Positions 25,745 through 34,763 of a stretch of 64,000 bases of DNA are shown piece after piece. Every line of letters begins with the position of its first letter. Positions within the stretch are counted from its first letter, which is position 1. Below the pieces are notes generated by a model that did not search any database, was not told the origin of the DNA, and saw only the letters and a list, made by a program, of their open reading frames with translations. The position numbers and the translations under genes were made by a program. The stretch comes from Winogradskyella arenosi. Its GTDB lineage: Bacteria; Bacteroidota; Bacteroidia; Flavobacteriales; Flavobacteriaceae. The stretch is taken from NCBI RefSeq assembly GCF_003337305.1, contig NZ_QPJO01000002.1, positions 62,001 through 126,000 on the forward strand. The letters run 5' to 3'.

Positions 25745-26716
25745 TTAAATCTGTTTTTTAAGATGCTCTACAATAATCTTGGCATGTATTCTAGAATTTT
25801 CAATAAACCATTTGTGGGTTTCTTTACCACCACAGATCACGCCTGCTAAATACAGCCCCTTCACGTTTGTTTCCATAGTCTCAGGGTGGTATTTAGGGAT
25901 GCTTTTACCGTCCTTAGAGAGTTCGATGCCTACAGTTTTTAAAAAGGTAAAATCAGGATGATAACCGGTTAAGGCCACCACATAATCATTGGCTATGGTT
26001 TTGTCACCTTCAGGAGTTTGTATGACAAGATGCGAGGGTGTTATTTCTTTAATCTCAGAATTAAAATAAGCTTTAATACTTCCTTCTTCAATACGATTTA
26101 CAATATCTGGTTTTACCCAATATTTTACTCGTTCTCCAATGGCTTCTCCTCTAATAACCATAGTAACATGGCCTCCTTTTCTGTAAATTTCTAAGGCTGC
26201 ATCTACTGAAGAGTTACTAGCGCCAACCACCGCCACATCTTGTAGCGTAAACGGATGTGCTTCCTTATAATAATGAACAACTTTAGGTAAGTCTTCGCCA
26301 GGGACATTTAAGAGGTTTGGAAGATCGTAAAATCCGGTAGCAATTATAACTTTTTTTGCGGTATATAGAGATTTTGTAGACTGAACGTTAAAGCCCAATT
26401 CTGTTTGTTTTATGGCTTCAACTTTTTCATAGAGATAAATTTCTAAAGCGTTAGAGGTGGCCACGCGTCTATAATATTCTAAAGCTTCGTTACGCGTGGG
26501 TTTAGGATTATTACTTATAAATGGAATGGCATCTATTTCTAATTTTTCTGAGGTCGAAAAAAACGTCATATTCAAAGGGTAGTGGAATAAAGAGTTGGTT
26601 AAAGCTCCTTTTTCTAAAACCGCGTAGTTAAGCTTTTGTTTTTTACATTCTAAGGCACAGGCAATTCCTATGGGGCCGGCACCAATGATGAGTACATCTA
26701 ATTCTGAATTTTTCAT
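25745..26716 (-). CDS. ypdA: YpdA family flavin oxidoreductase (putative bacillithiol disulfide reductase)
   Basis: 323 residues with two dinucleotide folds: FAD site VLIIGAGPIGIACALEC near residue 9 and NADPH site VAVVGASNSSVDAALEI near 162. Other blocks are NMTFFSTSEKLEID, VIIATGFYDLPNLLNVPGEDLPKVVHYY and GLYLAGVICGGKETHKWFIENSR at the C-terminus. The CxxC of thioredoxin reductase is absent, which is the mark of YpdA/Bdr. In Firmicutes Bdr reduces bacillithiol disulfide, and Bacteroidota also carry this family. Whether this organism makes bacillithiol cannot be judged here. It fits the many thiol-redox genes in the window. Confidence 0.88.
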   Translation of the reverse strand: MKNSELDVLIIGAGPIGIACALECKKQKLNYAVLEKGALTNSLFHYPLNMTFFSTSEKLEIDAIPFISNNPKPTRNEALEYYRRVATSNALEIYLYEKVEAIKQTELGFNVQSTKSLYTAKKVIIATGFYDLPNLLNVPGEDLPKVVHYYKEAHPFTLQDVAVVGASNSSVDAALEIYRKGGHVTMVIRGEAIGERVKYWVKPDIVNRIEEGSIKAYFNSEIKEITPSHLVIQTPEGDKTIANDYVVALTGYHPDFTFLKTVGIELSKDGKSIPKYHPETMETNVKGLYLAGVICGGKETHKWFIENSRIHAKIIVEHLKKQI

Positions 26717-26802
26717 AGAGTCTAAAATTACTTTTTTTAGAGGGATATGTAAAGTGTATGTTATTAAATATCTCTTAAAATAATTAGGCCATTTTTATAT
26801 TG

Positions 26803-26810
26803 TATTTTTG
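26803..26810 (+). promoter_or_regulatory. -7 element of the DUF1684 lipoprotein gene
   Basis: TATTTTTG is an exact match. The predicted start near 26817 supports the ATG at 26830 over the in-frame TTG at 26821, which would leave almost no leader. Confidence 0.5.
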
Positions 26811-26829
26811 AATTTTAAACTTGAAAGAT

Positions 26830-27438
26830 ATGCGATTTTTAATTGTTTTACTTACAATAGTATGTTTTGTAAGCTGTAATGAGAAAAAAATAATAGCAAC
26901 AGATTTAACACCTTTTCAGAGAAAAAAAAATGCTGAATTTAAAGACGCGTCTAAATCGCCCTTAAAAGCTAAGGACCTGAAAAACTTTGAAGGCTTAGAT
27001 TTCTTTCCTTACGACTCTACGTTTTTGGTGCAAGCCACTTTAAAGCGTACCCCAAATACAGAATGGTTTCAAATGAAAACCACTACAGACCGTTTATCTA
27101 AAGAACGCGTTTTTGGGGTTATAAATTTTGAATTGCAAGGCAAGTCATTTCAACTTAACGTGTATCAAGGAGAAGAGTTAATGCAAACCGAAGGATTTGA
27201 ACAGTATTTGTTTCTACCGTTTGTAGATAATACTAATGGCGAGTCTACGTATCCAGGCGGACGTTATATAGATTTAAATATACCGGAAGGTGATACGATG
27301 GAAATCGATTTTAATTCCGCTTATAATCCCTATTGTGCGTATGATGAAAAATATTCGTGCCCAATTGTTCCTATGGTGAATTACCTAGATTTAGATGTGG
27401 AAGCGGGAGTAAAAGCCTTTGTCAAAGACTATAAATAG
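26830..27438 (+). CDS. DUF1684 lipoprotein
   Basis: 202 residues from the ATG at 26830. The start MRFLIVLLTIVCFVSCNEKK is a lipoprotein signal with lipobox FVSC, so the protein is anchored by a lipidated Cys17. An in-frame TTG three codons upstream is possible but fits the signal and promoter less well. The DUF1684 pattern is clear: LTPFQRKKNAEFKDASKSPL, VFGVINFELQGKSFQLNVYQ, TYPGGRYIDLNIPEGDTMEIDFNSAYNPYCAYDEKYSCPIVP. The conserved NPYCAY and SCP cysteines are probably structural or metal related. The function of the family is unknown. Confidence 0.88.
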   Translation: MRFLIVLLTIVCFVSCNEKKIIATDLTPFQRKKNAEFKDASKSPLKAKDLKNFEGLDFFPYDSTFLVQATLKRTPNTEWFQMKTTTDRLSKERVFGVINFELQGKSFQLNVYQGEELMQTEGFEQYLFLPFVDNTNGESTYPGGRYIDLNIPEGDTMEIDFNSAYNPYCAYDEKYSCPIVPMVNYLDLDVEAGVKAFVKDYK

Positions 27439-27443
27439 TCAAG

Positions 27444-27917
27444 TTACAGTTGTTTTTCTACAAGGTAGTTTTCTAAGACAACTCCTTTTAAACTCTTCTT
27501 TTGCTTTTTAATAACGTCAAAATATTTATTGTCAAAGAAAGGAAGTGCGGTTTTACTAATGTCCGATTTTAAAACTTCAAAATCGTTCATAATAACATGA
27601 GATTCCATAATTCGTAATAATTTAGAACCTATACCTTGACGTTGGTAATCTTTATGAACAAACAAGCCATCTAAGTAGTTGCCATTTTTTAAGTAGGCAA
27701 ATCCAACGATATGGCCTTCAAGTTCAGCCACGATAAAATAAAATTTCTTAATACGTTTTTCCCATTCCGAAATTTTATCGGCACCCGATGCCCATGCTAT
27801 AATCTGTTTTTCAGAATAATCTGCAGCATTAATATGGGTAATGGTGTCTCTAAAAATCGTGGTGATTTCAGGAACATCATTGGCGGTTGCCGGTCTTATG
27901 TCTATAGTAGTTTTCAA
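27444..27917 (-). CDS. GNAT family N-acetyltransferase
   Basis: 157 residues starting at TTG (27917): IDIRPATANDVPEITTIFRD opens the fold and the acetyl-CoA loop is LFVHKDYQRQGIGSKLLRIMESH near residues 91-113 (Q/RxxGxG/A motif RQGIGS). The preceding strand is FIVAELEGHIVGFAYLKNG. No in-frame ATG lies near the start, so TTG is likely. It begins 15 bases after kdsA on the same strand and is probably co-transcribed with it. The substrate is unknown; it may modify a small amine or a protein. Confidence 0.85.
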   Translation of the reverse strand: MKTTIDIRPATANDVPEITTIFRDTITHINAADYSEKQIIAWASGADKISEWEKRIKKFYFIVAELEGHIVGFAYLKNGNYLDGLFVHKDYQRQGIGSKLLRIMESHVIMNDFEVLKSDISKTALPFFDNKYFDVIKKQKKSLKGVVLENYLVEKQL

Positions 27918-27932
27918 GATGAAATCTGAATA

Positions 27933-28745
27933 TTAAAGCTGAGTAATTGTTTTTCTAATGGCGACTAAATTAGATAGTAAGCTTTCTAAATTATCTAAAT
28001 GTAACATGTTTGCACCATCACTTTTCGCGTTAGCAGGGTCAAAATGTGTTTCAATAAATAAGCCATCTACATTATTAACCACACCCGCACGAGCAATAGT
28101 TTCTATCATATCTGGGCGTCCACCGGTAACTCCAATACTTTGATTAGGTTGTTGTAAAGAGTGTGTAACATCTAAAACCGTAGGGGCAAATTCGCGCATG
28201 GTTGGGATACCTCTAAAGTCTACTATCATATCCTGGTAACCAAACATCGTCCCGCGGTCTGTAATCCAAGCCTGCTCGTTTCCTGCATCTTTTACTTTTT
28301 GCACGGCATGCTTCATTGCTTCAGGACTCATAAACTGTCCTTTTTTTAAGTTGACCACTTTACCTGTTTCTGCAGCGGCAACGACTAAATCCGTTTGACG
28401 CACTAAAAATGCAGGAATCTGAAGGACATCTACATATTCTGCAGCTTTAGCCGCATCACTAACTTCATGGATGTCGGTAACGGTAGGAACATCAAAAGTT
28501 TCAGAAACTTTTCTAAGAATTTTTAAGGCTTTTTCATCCCCAATTCCTGTAAAACTGTCAATTCTACTTCGGTTCGCTTTTTTAAAGCTTCCTTTAAAAA
28601 CGTAAGGAATGTCAAGTTTATTTGTAATACTAACAACTTTTTCAGCAATACGTAGGGCCATATCTTCGCCTTCAATGGCACAAGGTCCACAAAGTAAAAA
28701 GAAGTTATTAGAATCGGTATGTTTTAATTTTGGAATAGTGATCAA
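27933..28745 (-). CDS. kdsA: 3-deoxy-8-phosphooctulonate synthase (KDO-8-P synthase)
   Basis: 270 residues from a TTG at 28745. Key blocks: NFFLLCGPCAIEGEDMALRIAEKV near 14, YVFKGSFKKANRSRIDSFTGIGDEKALKIL near 43, DVLQIPAFLVRQTDLVVAAAETGKVVNLKKGQFMSPEAM near 100-140, and GGRPDMIETIARAGVVNNVDGLFIETHFDPANAKSDG near 200. It condenses PEP with arabinose 5-phosphate for KDO, the inner-core sugar of LPS. A longer TTG-initiated frame (from 28775) begins inside the -7 promoter element, so the shorter start is preferred; its leader is about 21 bases. A KpsS/LipB-like gene lies 14 kb away. Confidence 0.93.
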   Translation of the reverse strand: MITIPKLKHTDSNNFFLLCGPCAIEGEDMALRIAEKVVSITNKLDIPYVFKGSFKKANRSRIDSFTGIGDEKALKILRKVSETFDVPTVTDIHEVSDAAKAAEYVDVLQIPAFLVRQTDLVVAAAETGKVVNLKKGQFMSPEAMKHAVQKVKDAGNEQAWITDRGTMFGYQDMIVDFRGIPTMREFAPTVLDVTHSLQQPNQSIGVTGGRPDMIETIARAGVVNNVDGLFIETHFDPANAKSDGANMLHLDNLESLLSNLVAIRKTITQL

Positions 28746-28772
28746 AGCTATAGACTTAAAATTATTAGGGCA

Positions 28773-28780
28773 CAAAGATA
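28773..28780 (-). promoter_or_regulatory. -7 element of kdsA
   Basis: The minus strand reads TATCTTTG, an exact TAnnTTTG. The predicted start is near 28766, downstream of the in-frame TTG at 28775 and upstream of the TTG at 28745. Confidence 0.6.
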
Positions 28781-28929
28781 CGTTTTTGAATGTTTAGTTG
28801 AAACAATCTATTAAGGATATTGTAGCGCCATACGTCTATATGAATCTTTAGGTTTTAATGTTTTGTTTTTCAGGGCTTATAAGCTTTAAGCCCTAACAAG
28901 TTTAACTAGGAGTAATACCATAAAAAGGG

Positions 28930-29289
28930 TTAAAACTTTTTTCTGAGACTATTACGAATCATCCATAGAGACATCACAAAATTAATTAACACAAAAAGTC
29001 CACCATAGAGCAGTAGTTTTTGGGAGGATTCTGCCCAATTTATAATATGAAGCGCATCGACTAAGTAGGCCACGATTAAATAAGAGGATAGGCAAACAAA
29101 GGTAATCCCTAAAGAAAAATTTAGTTGTCGGCTAGGTTTTAGTAATTGCCATAAAAAAGGAATGCCAAATAATAAAATAGGATAAGCAGAAAGTCCGTTA
29201 TTTTGATTTGTTTTTGTAAACCAATAGATTATAACAGATAAAAAATAAAGGTATGGGATGTATTTGGTGTATTTATTTAAAGTGTGCAT
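28930..29289 (-). CDS. Hypothetical membrane protein, four segments
   Basis: 119 residues with four hydrophobic spans at about 11-24 (IPYLYFLSVIIYWF), 36-50 (YPILLFGIPFLWQLL), 60-82 (GITFVCLSSYLIVAYLV) and 90-112 (LLLYGGLFVLINFVMSLWMI), ending in a basic tail NSLRKKF. I do not recognise a family. It lies alone on the minus strand between kdsA and typA. Confidence 0.6.
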   Translation of the reverse strand: MHTLNKYTKYIPYLYFLSVIIYWFTKTNQNNGLSAYPILLFGIPFLWQLLKPSRQLNFSLGITFVCLSSYLIVAYLVDALHIINWAESSQKLLLYGGLFVLINFVMSLWMIRNSLRKKF

Positions 29290-29468
29290 CTGGTTTTGTT
29301 TTAGGGGTTAACAACAGTTTAAAATAGGACGCAATGTGAGCCTTTAAAAGGGGTGATGAAAGATAGAGGCCCTTGACTGTTAATCAGTTATTTAACGAAA
29401 GATACGACTTCAAAGCGCTTGAAAACGAAAATATAACATATTATTAACGATAAGAGCAAATTATGATG

Positions 29469-29476
29469 TACATTTG
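29469..29476 (+). promoter_or_regulatory. -7 element of typA
   Basis: TACATTTG is an exact match. The predicted start near 29483 gives a 17-base leader. No -33 TTTG is seen at the right distance. Confidence 0.5.
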
Positions 29477-29499
29477 CACGCTTAAAATCAGCACTAGTT

Positions 29500-31296
29500 A
29501 TGACTAAGATTAAAAATATCGCAATTATTGCCCACGTCGACCACGGAAAAACAACATTGGTTGATAAGATTATGTACCATTGTCAACTGTTTCGTGAAAA
29601 CGAAAATACTGGCGACTTAATTCTAGATAATAATGATTTAGAACGTGAAAGAGGGATTACTATTACTTCTAAAAACGTTTCCGTTATTTATAAAGACACT
29701 AAGATTAATATTATTGATACTCCTGGTCACGCCGATTTCGGTGGTGAAGTAGAGCGTGTTTTAAACATGGCCGATGGTGTTGTGTTATTAGTCGATGCTT
29801 TTGAGGGTCCTATGCCACAAACGCGTTTCGTTTTACAAAAGGCGATTGACTTAGGTTTGAAACCTTGTGTCGTTGTAAACAAAGTGGATAAAGAAAACTG
29901 TACACCAGATGAGGTACACGAAAAAGTTTTCGATCTAATGTTTGAGCTAGGTGCTGAAGAATGGCAATTAGATTTCCCAACCGTTTATGGTTCTGCAAAG
30001 AACAACTGGATGAGTGATGATTGGAAAAATGAAACAGAGAACATTGAGCCGTTATTAGATATGGTTATAGAGCATGTTCCTCAACCTGTATTTCCAGAAG
30101 GATCAACGCAAATGTTAATCACCTCTTTAGATTTCTCTAACTTTACTGGGCGTATTGCTATTGGTAGAGTACAAAGAGGAAACATTGTAGAGGGACAACA
30201 AATTTCTTTAGTAAAAAGAGATGGAACTATAACCAAAACGAAAGTAAAAGAAGTCTTTGTTTTTGAAGGTTTAGGTCGTAAAAAAGTAGAACGTGTTGAA
30301 ACAGGTGATATCTGTGCGCTTGTAGGTGTGGAAGGATTTGAAATTGGAGATACTATCGCTGATATTGAAAACCCTGAAGGTTTAAAATCTATTGCTATAG
30401 ATGAGCCTACAATGAGTATGTTATTTACAATTAACGATTCGCCTTTCTTCGGAAAAGACGGAAAGTATGTAACATCACGTCATATTAAAGATCGTTTAGA
30501 AAAGGAATTAGAGAAAAACTTAGCCTTACGTTTAAGCGAAACTGAAACGGCAGATAAGTTTATGGTTTTTGGTCGTGGTGTATTACACTTATCGGTATTA
30601 ATCGAAACAATGCGTCGTGAAGGTTACGAATTACAAATTGGACAACCACAAGTAATCATCAAAGAAATTGATGGTGTTAAATGTGAACCAATTGAAGAGT
30701 TAACCATTGACCTTCCTGAAAACGTATCTGGTAAAGCTGTAGAGTTTGTAACCATGCGTAAAGGAGAGTTATTAAGTATGACGACAAAAGGAGACCGTAT
30801 GGTTTGTGAGTTTATGATTCCTTCTCGTGGTATCATTGGTTTACGTAACCAGTTATTAACGGCTACTGCAGGTGAGGCTATTATGGCACACCGTTTTAAA
30901 GAATACCAACCATTGAAAGGTGATATTCCTGGACGTATTTCAGGATCATTAATCTCTATGGAGAATGGTACTGCAATTCCTTATTCTATTGATAAATTAC
31001 AAGATAGAGGTAAGTTCTTTGTAGAGCCAGGTGAAAATATCTATGAAGGACAAGTAATTGGTGAAAACTCTCGTCAAGATGATATGGCTGTAAACATTAC
31101 AAAAGCTAAAAAGCAGAGTAATGTACGTAGTTCTGGAGCAGATGATAAAGCTAAGATTGTACCAGCAATTAAATTCTCTTTAGAAGAAGCTTTAGAATAC
31201 ATCCAAAAAGATGAGTACGTAGAAGTTACACCTAATCACTTAAGATTACGTAAAATCTACTTAAAAGAAACAGATCGTAAGCGTAACAAGTTTTAG
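29500..31296 (+). CDS. typA: Translational GTPase TypA/BipA
   Basis: 598 residues. The G domain carries AHVDHGKTTLVDKIMY (G1, near 11), RERGITITSKN (G2), IIDTPGHADFGGEVERVL (G3, near 71) and VVNKVDKEN (G4). EF-Tu-like domain II (FTGRIAIGRVQRGNIVEG) and EF-G-like domains III and V (GRGVLHLSVLIETMRREGYEL, PSRGIIGLRNQLLTATAGEAIMAHRF) follow, then the BipA-specific C-terminal domain. It acts on ribosomes, with roles in 50S assembly and growth at low temperature in other bacteria. It is a single gene with promoter and terminator. Confidence 0.97.
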   Translation: MTKIKNIAIIAHVDHGKTTLVDKIMYHCQLFRENENTGDLILDNNDLERERGITITSKNVSVIYKDTKINIIDTPGHADFGGEVERVLNMADGVVLLVDAFEGPMPQTRFVLQKAIDLGLKPCVVVNKVDKENCTPDEVHEKVFDLMFELGAEEWQLDFPTVYGSAKNNWMSDDWKNETENIEPLLDMVIEHVPQPVFPEGSTQMLITSLDFSNFTGRIAIGRVQRGNIVEGQQISLVKRDGTITKTKVKEVFVFEGLGRKKVERVETGDICALVGVEGFEIGDTIADIENPEGLKSIAIDEPTMSMLFTINDSPFFGKDGKYVTSRHIKDRLEKELEKNLALRLSETETADKFMVFGRGVLHLSVLIETMRREGYELQIGQPQVIIKEIDGVKCEPIEELTIDLPENVSGKAVEFVTMRKGELLSMTTKGDRMVCEFMIPSRGIIGLRNQLLTATAGEAIMAHRFKEYQPLKGDIPGRISGSLISMENGTAIPYSIDKLQDRGKFFVEPGENIYEGQVIGENSRQDDMAVNITKAKKQSNVRSSGADDKAKIVPAIKFSLEEALEYIQKDEYVEVTPNHLRLRKIYLKETDRKRNKF

Positions 31297-31318
31297 ATCT
31301 ATAAGTTTTATAATATTG

Positions 31319-31352
31319 AAAAGAGAGATACTGAAAAGTGTCTCTCTTTTTT
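31319..31352 (+). terminator. Intrinsic terminator after typA
   Basis: AAAAGAGAGATAC and GTGTCTCTCTTTT form a 13-bp stem (one G-U) and continue into a T run, 22 bases after the stop. Confidence 0.85.
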
Positions 31353-31413
31353 TATTAGTATAATAACGCAATCTATTTTATCTTACACCGATTTATTCTA
31401 TTAAAACAAATTA

Positions 31414-32859
31414 ATGCTATTCAACTCCATAGATTTTGCAATTTTTCTTCCAATTGTATTTATATTATACTGGTTTGTTTTTAAATCCTTAAAAAGTCAG
31501 AATGTATTATTGCTCATTGCGAGTTATGTCTTTTATGCATGGTGGGATTGGCGTTTTTTAGGATTAATAATCTTAAGCACATGTATTGATTTTTGTATGG
31601 GCTTAGCGATTGAAAAAGCCTCATTGAAACAACATAAAAAATACCTGATGCTCTTGAGTGTTCTACTCAATTTAGGCATCTTGGGCTTCTTTAAATATTA
31701 CAATTTCTTTATTGAAAATTTTAATGATGCCTTCATGCTTTTTGGTAAAGCTATAGACCTCAATTATCTTCATATTATCTTACCTATAGGAATTAGTTTT
31801 TACACCTTCCAAACCATGAGCTATTCCATAGATATCTATAGGGAGAAGATAAAACCAACCAAGGATATTGTTGCTTTTGCGTCGTTTATATGCTTTTTTC
31901 CACAATTAGTTGCAGGTCCTATTGAGCGGGCCTCAAACTTTTTACCACAAATACAAAAACGAAGAATTTTTGATTATGCTAAAGCAACCGATGGTCTAAA
32001 ACAAATTCTTTGGGGACTGTTTAAAAAAATGGTCATTGCTGATAATTGCGCATTTTTTGTCAATGCTATTTTTGAAGATTACAGCAATTACTCCGGAAGC
32101 ACCTTATTTTTTGGCGCTTTCTTGTTTTCTATACAGATTTATTGCGATTTTTCAGGGTATTCAGATATTGCCATTGGGGTCTCTAGATTGTTTGGTTTTA
32201 ATTTGAAAAAGAATTTTGCTTATCCTTATTTTGCACGGAACATCGCCGAATTTTGGAGACGCTGGCATATCTCCTTAACCACATGGTTTAAAGATTATTT
32301 TTACATTCCTATTGGCGGAAGTCGTGGTAGTAAATGGATGCAATTAAGAAACACCTTTGCCATTTTTATGGTTATTGGCTTATGGCATGGCGCCCATTGG
32401 AAATTTGTAGTTTATGGATTAATAAATGCCTTACATTTTGTACCCTACATTATTAGAGGCAAAAACACAAAATATGCCGCTGTTGTAGCTGAGAATCGGC
32501 TCTTTCCAAATAGAAAAGAACTTTTCGGAATGTTCCATACATTCTTGTTTTTAATTTTTGCGCGTATCTTTTTTAGAGCAGACTCGTTACCCCATGCTAT
32601 TGGCTATTTAAAGCATTTGTTTTCGCAATCCTTGTTTCAATGGCCTCAGTTTTCAAGTAATAAGCAAGCGTTAACCCTGTTTATTCTAATTTTGTTTTCG
32701 TTTGGGGTAGAATGGTTCGGTCGCGATAAAGCCCATGCCCTTGAAAATATATTTAAGACCTCAAAACGGACCTATAGAGTCATGTTTTATTATGCAATTG
32801 TCTTCTTAATATTTTACTTTAATGGAGAAGAGCAACAGTTTATCTACTTTCAATTCTAG
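31414..32859 (+). CDS. MBOAT family O-acyltransferase (AlgI-like)
   Basis: 481 residues with about a dozen membrane segments. Motifs are LPIGISFYTFQTMSYSIDIYR at 124-143, AGPIERASNFLPQI near 167, CDFSGYSDIAIGVSRLFGF near 244, WRRWHISLTTWFKDYFYIPIGGSRG with His285, and IGLWHGAHWKFVVYG with the catalytic His325. AlgI- and DltB-type proteins pass acyl groups, usually acetyl, across the membrane for transfer to surface polysaccharide. It is followed after 2 bases by an SGNH-type protein, as AlgI pairs with AlgJ/AlgX. It heads a plus-strand run of six polysaccharide genes, so O-acetylation of that glycan is the natural role. Confidence 0.92.
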   Translation: MLFNSIDFAIFLPIVFILYWFVFKSLKSQNVLLLIASYVFYAWWDWRFLGLIILSTCIDFCMGLAIEKASLKQHKKYLMLLSVLLNLGILGFFKYYNFFIENFNDAFMLFGKAIDLNYLHIILPIGISFYTFQTMSYSIDIYREKIKPTKDIVAFASFICFFPQLVAGPIERASNFLPQIQKRRIFDYAKATDGLKQILWGLFKKMVIADNCAFFVNAIFEDYSNYSGSTLFFGAFLFSIQIYCDFSGYSDIAIGVSRLFGFNLKKNFAYPYFARNIAEFWRRWHISLTTWFKDYFYIPIGGSRGSKWMQLRNTFAIFMVIGLWHGAHWKFVVYGLINALHFVPYIIRGKNTKYAAVVAENRLFPNRKELFGMFHTFLFLIFARIFFRADSLPHAIGYLKHLFSQSLFQWPQFSSNKQALTLFILILFSFGVEWFGRDKAHALENIFKTSKRTYRVMFYYAIVFLIFYFNGEEQQFIYFQF

Positions 32860-32861
32860 AG

Positions 32862-33770
32862 ATGAAAAAATTTATAAAACAAGTTTTAGCCTTTGTCGTT
32901 CCTGTCTTAATTCTTATTGCAATGTTAGAAATTGCTTTGAGGCATATTCCTAATGATTATAGGTTTAAACATTCTGAAATCACCTTGCAAAAAGACGCTA
33001 TTAAAACGTTAATCTTAGGAAGTTCGCACAGTATGTATGGGATGAATCCGGAATACTTCACTAAAAAAACCTTTAATTTAGGTCATATTTCAGAAACTAT
33101 AGATCTCGATTATTTAATGCTTAAAGCATATATCGATAGACTCCCCGAATTAAAAACGGTGGTGGTGAGGCTTTCTTACACCACCTTACACGAGCAATTG
33201 GGTGAAGGTGCAGAAGCATGGCGATTAAAAGATTACCAGCTTTACCATCATCTAAAGGTATCTAATAAATTAAAATATAAGAGTGAAGTTTTAAGTGTGA
33301 AGCTAAAAAATAATCTATCACGACTTAAAGCCTATTATGTGAATGATGAAGACATGATCAGCGTGACTAAATCGGGTTGGGGCTATTTTGAAAACGAACA
33401 CGCCAATGGAGCCCTAGAAGATTTAGGCGTATATGCGGCAAAAAAACATACCCTAAGGTCTTCGGCTTTAGTAAAAGCGAATACGCTTTTTTTAAAACAG
33501 TTAGTGGAGTTATGTGAAAATAAGGGTGTTGAAGTGCTTTTGGTTACCTTACCAGCCCATAAAAGCTATAGAAATCATTTAAATACGACCCAATTAGAAA
33601 CTATTATTAAGGCAGGAACTAAAATGGAAGAAACGTATAAAAATTGCAGGTATTATAATTTTATGGCTGACAAAACGTTTGGCGCAGCGGATTTTTATGA
33701 TGCCGATCACTTAAATGCTTCTGGAGCTAAGAAATTTTCCCAATTGATTAATAGCTTAATAGAAAATTAA
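32862..33770 (+). CDS. Membrane-anchored SGNH-type esterase/acyltransferase partner of the MBOAT
   Basis: 302 residues. One N-terminal membrane segment at about 7-25 (QVLAFVVPVLILIAMLEIAL) puts the rest outside the membrane. The SGNH nucleophile motif is ILGSSHSMYGMNPE at 51-64 and the closing Asp/His pair is DADHLNASGA, with Asp280 and His283. These positions match AlgJ, AlgX and DltD-like proteins that complete O-acetyl transfer from the MBOAT. It starts 2 bases after the MBOAT stop, so the pair is co-translated or nearly so. The acceptor is inferred to be the polysaccharide made by the neighbours. Confidence 0.8.
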   Translation: MKKFIKQVLAFVVPVLILIAMLEIALRHIPNDYRFKHSEITLQKDAIKTLILGSSHSMYGMNPEYFTKKTFNLGHISETIDLDYLMLKAYIDRLPELKTVVVRLSYTTLHEQLGEGAEAWRLKDYQLYHHLKVSNKLKYKSEVLSVKLKNNLSRLKAYYVNDEDMISVTKSGWGYFENEHANGALEDLGVYAAKKHTLRSSALVKANTLFLKQLVELCENKGVEVLLVTLPAHKSYRNHLNTTQLETIIKAGTKMEETYKNCRYYNFMADKTFGAADFYDADHLNASGAKKFSQLINSLIEN

Positions 33771-33785
33771 AATTATTTTTGATTA

Positions 33786-34763
33786 ATGTCTTACTACAAC
33801 GTTTTCTTGTATCATACTTCTAAGAAGGAGCTTTGGAATCATTTTGCGCTTCATAGCAATCAAGATAGCTTTTTATTTCAGCGCGATTTTATGGATTACC
33901 ATAAAGATCGTTTTCAGGACTTCTCATTGATGGTTTATAAAAATGAGACCTTGGTGGCACTCTTACCTGCACATCGGGAAGGCGATGCTGTTTATACGCA
34001 TTTTGGACTGACTTATGGTGGACTTATTCATGCTAAAACTCTAAAAACCTCTGAATATATTGCTATCTTTAAAGTCCTCTTAGAATTTTTACATAATCAA
34101 AATATTGGGAGTTTAACGTTAAAGGAACTTCTTAGTATTTATCTACATAATAGTAGTAATAATCCTTTGCAGTATGTGTTGTTTAAGTCTGAAGCGAGTT
34201 TGTGTCGTGTCGATTTACATTCGGTTATAGATATGCGTCATAAAGCCTATTCAAAGAGTAGAAAGAAAGGTATAAAGAGAGGACAAAAAGCGAATTTAAG
34301 GGTGGAAGAATCTCCGACTTTTGAGGCCTTTTGGAATGAAATTTTAATCCCTAATTTAGGGCATAAACATGGCGTGAAACCGGTGCACTCTTTAGACGAA
34401 ATTACATTATTAAAATCTAGATTCCCTAATAATATTAGGCAGTTTAACGTTTATTTAGATGATAAGCTTGTAGCCGGAACAACTATTTTTGAAACTGAGA
34501 ATGTAGCGCATAGCCAATATATTTCTGGGAATGCCGATAAGAATGAATTAGGAAGTTTAGATGTTTTACACCAATATCTTTTAGAGCAGGTGTATTCCGA
34601 TAAAAAGTACTTTGATTTCGGAACTTCTAATATCGATGCAGGAGCTCATATTAATGAAGGATTATTATATTGGAAAGAAGGCTTTTCAGCACAATCCATA
34701 CCACAAGGATTTTATAAAATAGCAACTAAAAATTATAAGCACTTGGAGGCCGTTTTTATATGA
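33786..34763 (+). CDS. FemAB/GNAT-like acyl- or aminoacyltransferase
   Basis: 325 residues. The N-terminal part (SFLFQRDFMDYHKDRFQDFSLMVYKNETLVALLPAH, TYGGLI) and the C-terminal part (FNVYLDDKLVAGTTIFETENVAHSQYISGN, GSLDVLHQYLLEQVYSDKKYFDFGTSN) are two halves of the FemAB/BioF2-like double GNAT fold. A basic loop SRKKGIKRGQKANLRVEES joins them. Its last 4 bases overlap the start of the DegT-type aminotransferase, so the two are tightly coupled. The likely job is N-acylation, possibly of the amino sugar made by FdtA/FdtB, in place of the usual hexapeptide-repeat FdtC. That role is inference from position. Confidence 0.75.
   Translation: MSYYNVFLYHTSKKELWNHFALHSNQDSFLFQRDFMDYHKDRFQDFSLMVYKNETLVALLPAHREGDAVYTHFGLTYGGLIHAKTLKTSEYIAIFKVLLEFLHNQNIGSLTLKELLSIYLHNSSNNPLQYVLFKSEASLCRVDLHSVIDMRHKAYSKSRKKGIKRGQKANLRVEESPTFEAFWNEILIPNLGHKHGVKPVHSLDEITLLKSRFPNNIRQFNVYLDDKLVAGTTIFETENVAHSQYISGNADKNELGSLDVLHQYLLEQVYSDKKYFDFGTSNIDAGAHINEGLLYWKEGFSAQSIPQGFYKIATKNYKHLEAVFI

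Noticed and set aside
28872..28894. Inverted repeat AGGGCTT...AAGCCCT between kdsA and the four-segment membrane protein gene
   Set aside because: Neither strand has a T run after it, so it is not supported as a terminator. No other role is evident.
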